From Manis javanica (lineage: Eukaryota; Chordata; Mammalia; Pholidota; Manidae): a stretch of DNA of 64,000 nt. Positions 55,547 through 64,000 of the stretch are shown one piece after another (the first letter of the stretch is position 1; each line of letters begins with the position of its first letter). The stretch lies in contig NC_133168.1 in the NCBI RefSeq assembly GCF_040802235.1, forward strand, positions 35,545,759 through 35,609,758. The letters run 5' to 3'. The notes beneath the pieces are model-generated. The model was given only the letters and a program-made list of their open reading frames with translations. It was not told where the DNA came from and searched no databases. The translations under genes were made by a program, and so were the position numbers.

Positions 55547-55563
55547 AAAAATGTTAATTTTCC
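55547..55563 (+). other. Target-site duplication right of L1 copy B
   Basis: Second copy of aaaaatgttaattttcc. Its first A residues merge with the A-tail. Confidence 0.9.
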
Positions 55564-56350
55564 TGAAACTGGGTTTTAGACTCAATAAAATTCTGATTAA
55601 AATCCTAGAAAGTTCATATGTGTGCTTATGTGTATATATGTATTTGTATGTGTATATGTATATGAGAAACAAAGAAAGAGAAAAATGAACTTGAAAATAT
55701 TCTAAAAAGTATATATGAAAACTCAGAGGACCAAGCATCAGCAAGACACTCTTAAATAGGAGGAAAAAAGTAGCAGGATTTGCTCTACTAGATATTAATA
55801 CTTTTTGTATGTCAATAATAAGATAGTGTAGTACTGGGGTAAGAACAGATAAAAAGATAAATTCAACAAATCAGAGTCCAGAAGGAGACAACACCTTTGA
55901 AATAATTCATCTATGTATTAAACAGGGCACAAAAAGTAAAAACAAAAGGAAAAGATTGATCATTGAATTATGCTAAAATTAAGAACCTACATTTATCAAG
56001 AGACATCTTTAATTACCTGTAGTCAAGCTACAGAGTAGAAGAACATATTACATATGCAAGTCTTGTATCCAGCTTATATATAAAAAACATCTACAAATCA
56101 ATGTATAAAACAACCGATTGAAAAATAATAAGCATTTTACAAAAAAAGGATACCCCAATTGCTAACATATAAAAGAAAATGTCTTTAATTTCTGTAATAA
56201 TCAAGGAAATGCAAATTAAATTAAATGCAAATCAAAACCACAGTCTAATACCACTAGATTTCCTCCAGAATAGCTAACACTAGAAATACTAACAATCTCA
56301 AGTATGGGTGAGTAATTGGACCAACAGGAATTCTCATTCACTGTTAGCTA
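55564..56350 (+). mobile_element. Ancient L1 ORF2 fragment, part 3
   Basis: Continues the interrupted ancient L1: cagagtccagaaggagac, aagaacctacatttatc, aatcaaggaaatgcaaatt, aaccacagtctaataccac. Similarity fades near 56350. Confidence 0.65.
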
Positions 56351-57879
56351 TAAAGAAAGAGTGGAATTAACATGTTTCATGTCAATTCATGGATTGAACC
56401 AGCAAGCACTGACCAATGCCTGTCTCAGCTGCCCTTCAGGGTGGGTACTGTGTCTTTCCAGTTTACAAATAAGGAAAGCCAGGCTCAGGAAAGTCAAACA
56501 TCTTTAATAAATCCATAAATCTGCTTAGTCAAACAACCTGCCTCTAAACCAGGTCTTTTCAACTCTTAACTCTTTTATTATTATCTTTTCACCATATCTA
56601 TAAAAGCATCCTTTTAAAGTGCTATCCTCTCTTTTTAAAAAAGAAATATAAAAATTTCTCTTTTAACAATTTAAAAAATATCACTCTAATTACATTTGAT
56701 GCCTTTTGCTCCTTACCCACAGGTAAGACTGCAGTTTAGAAAATACTGTGATCTGTGAGAGAAATTCAATTCTTTGCTATGTTGGTCTACATGCTAGCTG
56801 GTTTATTTTAATGGATTATATTTTACTTAGTGAACATTATTGTACTACCCTGTTTACACATATATCTCTCACTATTAAATTCTATTTTTGAAGGCAATTT
56901 CTTATTGCTATGTCTTTATTATTTACAGCATATGACACAAATGTCTGCTGAATGAATGGATGAATGTTAATCCTCAACAGCTTGACTCAGAGTGTGCAAG
57001 CTCCCATTTTAACCTTTTTAAAGAAAGCTTGAAAACACTCTGCTAATTTCCAGTGGAATTAAAGCCAAATTATGTTCTGAAAGGTAAGAATTCAACTTCA
57101 TTTTTGCATTTGAAGTGATTCACAAACAATTCCACTTCTTGTTGCTCTCTTAATTCATATATTACCCAGTTCACAAACTATATCCAGTGAGTAAGGCTCT
57201 CTTTGCTGATGGTATTGTTTCTGTCTCCTCTTCTTTGTCAGAATTATGTTAGCATATGAACATCTCTTCTATACATTTGTATTCAGATATCAACTCATTT
57301 GGAATCCAGGAAGAATTTAATTTGGGCTATACTTAATAATAAAAAACTGTTTTATAGAGGGAGATCTAAAAATATGTACCTTGAAGTGTATTAACAGAAA
57401 ATAAATTTCTGTTGAAAAGATTCATAATGACCTAAATAGAATTCAAACATTTGAATAAAATAATGATATACAAGTCTACAAGAATTCAAACATTTGAATA
57501 AGAGAATGATATACAAGTCTGCAAGATGCTAAAAATGTGATAGAGATAATTTTAGCCAAAGTCATGCTCATCTGAATGTAATAGTTGTAATTTCTAAAAG
57601 TTGTGTTAAAAATAAACATTTTAAAACTAATGCTATAATGTTACCTACATGAGTGACATGTGATCTGCTGTATTTGCTTGCATTTTTAAAAGAATTCTAC
57701 TAATATAATTACATTGTACTCAAAATATCTATGCAGTTTAGGCTAAGAGTATAGTCTTTGTTGCAAAAAATACTAATGACTATGTGATACATATATCAAT
57801 ATGTATGGCTATAATGAAAATAGCTAATGATAGTGATAAACTGGAAATGTCCAGTTTACATTATACCTTTTTTAAAGCA
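56351..57879. other. Unique AT-rich DNA with a MIR-like piece
   Basis: 56400-56580 (cagtttacaaataaggaaagccaggctcaggaaagtc) looks like a diverged reverse MIR. 57438-57523 is a 43-bp tandem duplication. No gene is seen. Confidence 0.4.
57438..57523 (+). repeat. 43-bp tandem duplication
   Basis: Two adjacent units, 57438-57480 and 57481-57523, share agaattcaaacatttgaata and atgatatacaagtct and differ at only a few positions. Confidence 0.9.
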
Positions 57880-58055
57880 ATAACCCTATGAACTATATAT
57901 ACTATCATAACCCCTACTTCATAGATAAGGAAACTGAGGCATAGACAACAAATACTTGCTCAATCACACAGCTGATAAGTGGTAGAGCTGGTATGTGAAT
58001 CTAAATACTTTAATTCCAGAGCTTCTCTTCCTCACTGCCATGCTAAATACCTAAT
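57880..58055 (-). repeat. MIR SINE
   Basis: aaccctatgaactatatatactatcataacccc, ataaggaaactgaggcatagac, tcacacagctgataagtggtagagctgg: clear reverse MIR. Confidence 0.85.
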
Positions 58056-60085
58056 ATATGTGAAGAAAACATATAAAGTTGCTTTGAGAGGGACTTATTT
58101 TTACTTAAGTTTTGCCATAGTATCATTATTCATCATTTAAAATTAGGAATGCTTTAATTACAGAATATGGATGAATTGAAAAGCATTGGCATTACAGATT
58201 ACAGAGTCTTGAGGTCAAATATTTAGAAAAAAATGTTTTGATGAGGTCTGAGATTTCAGACATATCACATAGTAAATGAGTTTTACATACTTTTTAGTGA
58301 CTATTAGTGAGCAGAAATGGCCTGTGTGATTTCATTTTTTTAGAAATGAATCTGAGGACATTGAATGTAAATTAAGTCTGCTCTGATTTCTGTAGACTTT
58401 CTACTCCTGCATTTACTAACACCTTTGGAGGTTTGAAGGATCATCACAAAACGTGGTTTAGTGTCCTGATTAACCTTACATGTTTTGCTCTATTTATCTT
58501 CAATTAATATCATCCTTTCATAGTGAACTTTTAAAATTTGGATCCTATGAATTCCGAATTCATTATAATTCATGGATTGAATCAAAGCTTACCTTTGACA
58601 TAAGTACCGGGTGAGTGGAGAGCCTAGCTAAACATTGACCCACACCCAACCAGCAGCAGCAGAGTTTTTGATACCTAATTTGCAAAAGTCCTTGTAGCTT
58701 ATCCCATTCAGAAAGCTGTAGAGTGATGGAAAGCTTTTTCCACTTTCCAGCAAAGTACTGTACAAGCAGCAGCATGTTTATAAAAACAAGCAGCTTCTTG
58801 CCAGTTATTCAAGATTCTCCAGCTTCTTGTTGTCAAGGGTCTATGGACCTCTGAGGGCTTGCCTGGACATCCTTGTGCATGTCTGTCTGGACCTACAAGT
58901 ACCTCAATGGTTACAAATAACAAAACCAAGTATTCCAGAAAGGTTTGCTCTGATCTTCATTGTGTTCGGCTCACATGCCCTGTGCTAGAATCTCTGTTCA
59001 TCTCTATTACCAGTAACTTGGTCCTGTTCAGTAGATAGTTTGTCTTCATGTCTGTAACTGGCTAAAAAAGTCCAGAGTGGGATCTCCTTCATCCCAACTC
59101 TGTCCATTTGTTCACCATATTCCATGGCCATGTGTCCTGGACTTTTCTTCTCCCATAGCTGATGTGGCCACTCTCTGCTTCCAAGATCTAACATAATGTT
59201 AAATCTTAGAACATTTACAAGTTGTCAGGGAACATGTTCCCACCCACAAATAATAATCTTTTTTTTTCCCATTTTTCACTTTTCTTTCTTTTTTAAAGTC
59301 ATGGTTTATTTCAGATAAATTGAAAAAAAATTCTAACTTTTTTTCACAATTGCAATTTGGGGTTAGTAAAGGGAAGTGGTGAATACAGTTTAGAAAGCAG
59401 TATTCTGCTCAGATTTTATTTTTTGAGCAATGGGAAACTCATTTTGTTGTTTTAACATGTTGTTTAACAGCAAAATGATCAGAGCTATGCTTTAGAAATA
59501 TTAGTCTATTATATTTTTGATGGAATAATGAAAGAAGAGAACAAGGTCATGAAAGCCTCTTATTATCAGTCTGGGTGATAAAGTGATGAAATCCTAAACT
59601 AAGGAAGTAGCAGTGGAAATGAGTAGAAAGGAGAAAATTATCAGTAGAATTATCAGGACTTAGCAACTGAGTAAAGTGGAGGGGAGAAGGAATGCAAAAC
59701 ATAACTGAGCTTTCAGGTTGTCTGTTGCCCACTCTAAGTGCTAATGCTGTTATATAAATGTGGAATAATTTCCATTCTGCAGTTAGGGAGCTAGTGAAAT
59801 ATACAGGAAGAGGCATTTAGCCAGGCAATGGAAATACTGAAGCCATGTTATAGGATTTGAAAGTCACTTTACTAATAGTCTATAAAAAAAATGTATGAAA
59901 TTTCTGTAAGAGTGTATAGTAAAGAAAGATGAGTTGCATGGTATTTTAAAATATACTCACTGAGAAAAGAAAGATTGAAAAAGAAAAGTACACAAGGGAG
60001 GAACATTCATGAAGGCGTGAGGGTACCCGTGACAGTACACAGTCCTAGAAGGCCAAGGAGGAGAGTTTCAGGAAGAAGGTTTATC
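58056..60085. other. Unique DNA, no gene seen
   Basis: Frames near 58563-59194 and 59547-59816 (minus) are open but carry no known motif. 59560-59800 has wording seen in old interspersed repeats (aaactaaggaagtagcagtggaaatgag), not assigned. Confidence 0.35.
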
Positions 60086-60760
60086 TGCTTGGGGTTTGTT
60101 GAGTTGTTGTGCCTCTTGGATACACAGATTACTGTTTTTATATACAAATTTGGTAAGTTTTCAGTCATTATTTTTTCCATTTTTCTGTCCCCTTCTCATT
60201 GTTCTCTCTTTGTGGAGCTCCCATTACATGGATATTGGTGCATTTAATGTTGTTCTATAGGTCTCGGTTCTTCAGCTTAGATAATTTCTACTGATCTGTC
60301 TTTAAGTTCACTGATTCTCCCGCCATCTCGAATCTGCTGTTGAGTCCTTTTAGTGAATTTTTCATTGCAGTTTTCAAATCCAGAACATGCATTTGGTTCT
60401 TTTTCTTTTCTAATTTATATCACCCTTCTGAGAATTTCTCTTTGTTGATTCATTGCTGTCATGCTTTTCTTTAGTTAGGTTTAATTTCGTTCTTTAAACT
60501 AAATAGCTCTCTTTAAAATGAGTGCTTTGTACTTTTTGTCTGCAAATGTCTCCAACTTTTAGGACAACCAGAGACTATTTCTATTGACAGCATTATTTCT
60601 TGAATGTGGGTCACACATTCTTGTTTCTTTGCACATCTCATAATTATTTTGTTACAACTGGACATATTAGACAATATATTGCAGTAAGTCTGGATTCTGA
60701 TTTTTTTCCTACTTCTGAAGGTTATTGTTGCTGCTAATTTTTGTTCACTTGTTTAGTAAC
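60086..60760 (-). mobile_element. Ancient L1 5' region / ORF1, minus strand
   Basis: tttggtaagttttcagtcattattttttcc, ggagctcccattacatggatattgg, taagttcactgattctcccgcc, ttttcattgcagttttcaaatcc and catttggttctttttc follow the reverse strand of old L1 ORF1 and the adjoining 5' region. Very diverged. Confidence 0.6.
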
Positions 60761-60835
60761 TTGCCTAGGTTAAATTTGTGAAAATTTTCTCCCCTGACAT
60801 TAGTATGTATGGATATCACTGATCAGTTTAAAATC

Positions 60836-61010
60836 ATATATAAATGTACTTATATGTATATGTATATATAGATACACATATACATATTTACATGCTATAT
60901 ATATCTTATTATATATGTACATCTGTTTTTAATGAGCACTTTTATATATATTTATATATGTATATTTGTATATCAGTATATATATGCATGTGTATGTATA
61001 TATGTAGTAT

Positions 61011-61049
<39 letters not shown>
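60836..61049. repeat. Compound TA/TG-rich low-complexity DNA and (AC)n
   Basis: 60836-61013 is built of tatatg/tatata steps. 61014-61049 is an uninterrupted ac run. ORFs through it are artefacts. Confidence 0.9.
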
Positions 61050-61050
<1 letters not shown>

Positions 61051-64000
61051 CTGTTTTTATTTCAAGCCTGTTTCCTGAGGGTTTCCCTGTGTACATATGG
61101 CTTAGTGATTGGACAGAGGTTTGTGTGCAACACCTTAAGCCAGCAAGGCTTCTGTCCTCTGTTATATACTTTTGGTCAATCTCTATATGTGTAGGGTAGT
61201 TCACTCAAAGGTCAGGCTGTTTTCAAGTCTACTCCAGCTCTAGATTTTACTTTCTCCTGGGCCCTTTCTTATATACTTTGTGCATGTACACAACTCCAGG
61301 ATTCGCCCGGAATGGGTGACTAGCTTTGACCTCAACCTCAGACTAGTAGAGCCATTGTCTCTCTCTGTCCACCTACCTAAGAGATTATTATTTCTGCTAA
61401 AAATGCTACTGGGAGTGGTTGTCTTACACCACTCCAGACTGAGTGAGTTCACACTTACCATGACAGAGTGCCAGTCCTCATGGCCTGCCCTTTTCCTATA
61501 AAATCTCTGTCCTTATGGAGTGGGGAGCAGGCAGGGAAGCAGCTCCAGGCCAGAATGCCACAGACTCTCATTATTCTTATTCAAAGTTCAGCAATTTTCA
61601 AGCCTAAACACTTCTCAGATTGGTGTATGCCTTTGGTCATACAACGTTTTCAGAATGTTGAAATGATTGTTTTTGTCAATCTTATCGAGCTTTATAGTTG
61701 CAATTTGGAGAGAACATTTGTCAGTCTCCTCACATAGTCATAACCAGAAGCTCTCACTTATTTATTGTCTTAAAAAATGAATTACATATTAATTATGTTT
61801 CATGTTTACATCCATAAAAGTTTTTAAAAGAATACCTCAATATACTTTTCCCTTTTACAATGTTTAGGAATCTGAGCTTGTAATTTTACCAGATCCAAGT
61901 TTCATTTTCAAATTTTTTATCAAAGTTTTTCTCTATTGCAAAGTGAACTGTATGTCATAAAGGGGTAGGATAATAAAAAAAATTGAAAAGTGATTTCCTA
62001 TGCCTTCATAAAAACTGTTAAGTGGATATGGTTGAGGAATAGTATGAAGGTCAGTGTAGCATCAATCTACATTATTCTAGGACATACTTCCTTACAGAGT
62101 GGAAACATCTTATTATTTAACTTCTGTGTCAACAAGCTTCTTTTAAAGAAGCATAATTACAATCAGAGCTCATTCTTCAGAGAAAGGAACTTGCATATCT
62201 CCATTTCATATCACAAAAACTTATTCCAGAGATCCCTTCATAAGCCAATCTGAAAATCACATTTAGAAAATCACATTTCAGCACATTGAAAAATACATAT
62301 AGGTCTTGAACTTCTATCCAAATTTTCTCAGGGAAAAGTATTAAACAGGACTTGATCATTATTAGCCAAATAATCATATAACAATACACTGACATAATTG
62401 CCTACTGTTTGAGAGAGCAAAGAACACAGTCACACATTGTGTTGTACTCAGTTGATGATTCTGATATTTAAGAGTGTTTCTTAAACAGCAAGTAATGGCT
62501 TTCTAAATATCAGTCAAGTTCTTGCTATTATATGGTATTCTCAAAGGGGAATTGTGTTCCATGCATGTATTTTCACTAAACGTGTACACTACATGTAAAC
62601 ATACTATCTGCCTCTAAGTAAGGAAAATAGCTTGGGTGTTTTCCATGACTTTGGACATGAACATTTCATTGTATAATGATTTTCCTGGCATATCTTCCTT
62701 TCAGAAAGAAAGTCCTGAAAGTCCTGCTTCATGAAGAATTCTAGTCTCTCTTCTGTATTTTATTAATTTACGGAGAACTTAACAGTCTTAGAAAAAAAAT
62801 TGTTCATTTGTTAAAAGGCATTCAAATTGGCTAATGTTACTGATACTTTGGAGGTTGTTTTTTCTTAGTGTTTAGTAGACCATTTGTTGTGATTAAGCAT
62901 GATTTTGATTCTTTGTCTACTTTCCTCTTTTCTCACAAATAGGACACACCATCAGTAACTTTCCTGTAACCGAGATATGATGTTTTCCTCTTGCTCAAGC
63001 CCCAGTCTCAAGAATCCACAGTCTCAGAACCCTTACTATAAGGGAACAGCTGTCTGCTTTCAGTTTGCTATCGCATAACCAGATGTCCTGGCAGCAAGAG
63101 GGTAACCCTTGGTGGTTCCTGAGAGAAACAAAGGGTCTGAGGTAGAAGATAAAAACAAACCTGATACTTCATTTTACATCTTAAAACTCTCGTTTTTTGT
63201 TTAAGAAAAGTGCTAACAAATTGGTAACCTTATTAACATTTAAATTCTTAGGAATCATATTTATAGCTGATTATATTATATTCTTATTATAAGGCTAAAT
63301 ATATCATAGCCACATGCTATTACATTCTATTTATAGTAGTGCTTGTTATTTGTTAATAACTTCATTATTCTTACCTCATTATAAAATAGTTACATAAAAT
63401 ACTGAAATTTTTAATAATTTCACAAAGAGAAAAAAATGTTTTCAACCATCTTGGATTATTTTTCATGAATCCAGTGTCTTTGAGTGTTTAATTTTAGAAA
63501 CTTGAGTTTAACAATTTAAATCAAATGATCAGTCTTTGCTGATTAGCATCTTCTTCTCTGCCATCAGTGTACTCCAATTCTGATCTCTGGATATTTAGGA
63601 ATTTGAGTTTGTAATTAGAAAGCTCCCTGGTGAACTATCAAAACTATCAATGGAGACAAAGATCTCGAAGAATGTTCATCTCAACTCTAGAACCTAGAGA
63701 ACTGTCTCTTAATAATTACACACCTTTTTAGTGACTGCAGTTTTCCTATCCCAGAGTGCCACTCTTAGTTTATGAGAACTTTAAGTCCCATCATTAAACC
63801 TTTACTAACTAACTGTGTATAACCTCTTTGGTTACACTTAATTTCCACTGGACTATAACCAAAGCCCATTTTAGTCTCTCCACATCACCTAGGAAAAGTT
63901 AGTTAAAATCTCTAGACCTCAATTCTGTTTGTAAATACATAAAATGAAAGGGTCAAACTAGATGTCTAGCTATAACATTTCATGATTTTAGGCATTTATA
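61050..64000. other. Unique AT-rich DNA to window end
   Basis: No exon, RNA gene or young repeat is recognised. Short open frames at 61280-61737 and 61990-62253 lack motifs; 61060-61500 may still be old L1 5' sequence. Confidence 0.4.

Larger units (their letters stand above)
47898..55550 (+). mobile_element. L1 copy B with ERV-derived 3' tail, intact insertion
   Basis: A 7.65-kb unit consisting of 5' UTR, ORF1, ORF2, 3' UTR, internal A-tract (53711-53741), ERV-derived tail (53742-55540) and terminal A-tail. A 17-bp target-site duplication brackets the entire unit, so the tail moved with the L1 in one event. It inserted into an ancient L1. It is highly similar to copy A over its whole length except that the 5' UTR monomer array is missing. 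Confidence 0.92.

Noticed and set aside
60844..61194. ORF of 116 codons rich in Tyr, Ile, Thr and His
   Set aside because: Encoded by TA/TG low-complexity DNA and an AC microsatellite.

Overview
This looks like an intergenic or intronic piece of a placental-mammal genome that is dominated by transposable elements. Evidence for a mammal: several LINE-1 (L1) copies with recognisable ORF1 and ORF2, ancient MIR and L2 fragments, MLT1-type LTRs, and class I and class III endogenous retroviruses (ERVs). I found no Alu, B1/B2, carnivore tRNA-Lys SINE, BovB or equine SINE in 64 kb. Together with young L1s, that points to a lineage poor in recent SINEs. A pangolin-like laurasiatherian is my best guess, by inference only. 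I recognise no host protein-coding gene. One short exon-like open segment (42374-42498) is the only candidate.

Layout. 1-3915: a shrunken class I ERV provirus (+ strand) with two 0.23-kb LTRs, a tRNA-His-like primer site, decayed gag and pro, and an RT stub joined to an env remnant. 4877-11651: a class III (ERV-L-like) provirus on the minus strand without env, interrupted by a + strand solo LTR (8583-9223). 11652-14754: old unique DNA with an L2. 14755-23631: L1 copy A (+), with a tandem-monomer 5' UTR, damaged ORF1/ORF2, and a 1.8-kb non-L1 3' tail made of retroviral env-TM plus LTR sequence. 23632-29560: MIR, L1, MLT1 and L2 fragments. 29570-36455: two nested minus-strand L1s. 36456-46440: mostly unique DNA with MIR, L2, a hAT-type fragment and a 5'-truncated L1 with a 12-bp target-site duplication (TSD). 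46440-56350: an ancient L1 interrupted first by a solo LTR (46857-47289) and then by L1 copy B (47898-55550), which has the same ERV-derived tail as copy A. 56351-64000: unique AT-rich DNA with MIR, old L1 and microsatellites.

The most interesting system is the pair of chimeric L1s. Copy B, L1 plus ERV tail, is bracketed by one 17-bp TSD, so the whole 7.65-kb unit moved as a single RNA. Its 3' end was formed at the poly(A) signal of the retroviral LTR, not at the L1 signal. Both copies share the same nonsense codon at the endonuclease/RT boundary and the same +1 frameshift after the RT active site. The lineage therefore seems to have multiplied while already defective in ORF2, presumably using ORF2p supplied by other L1s. 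The copies also differ in 5' UTR monomer number and in the number of 33-nt coiled-coil units in ORF1.
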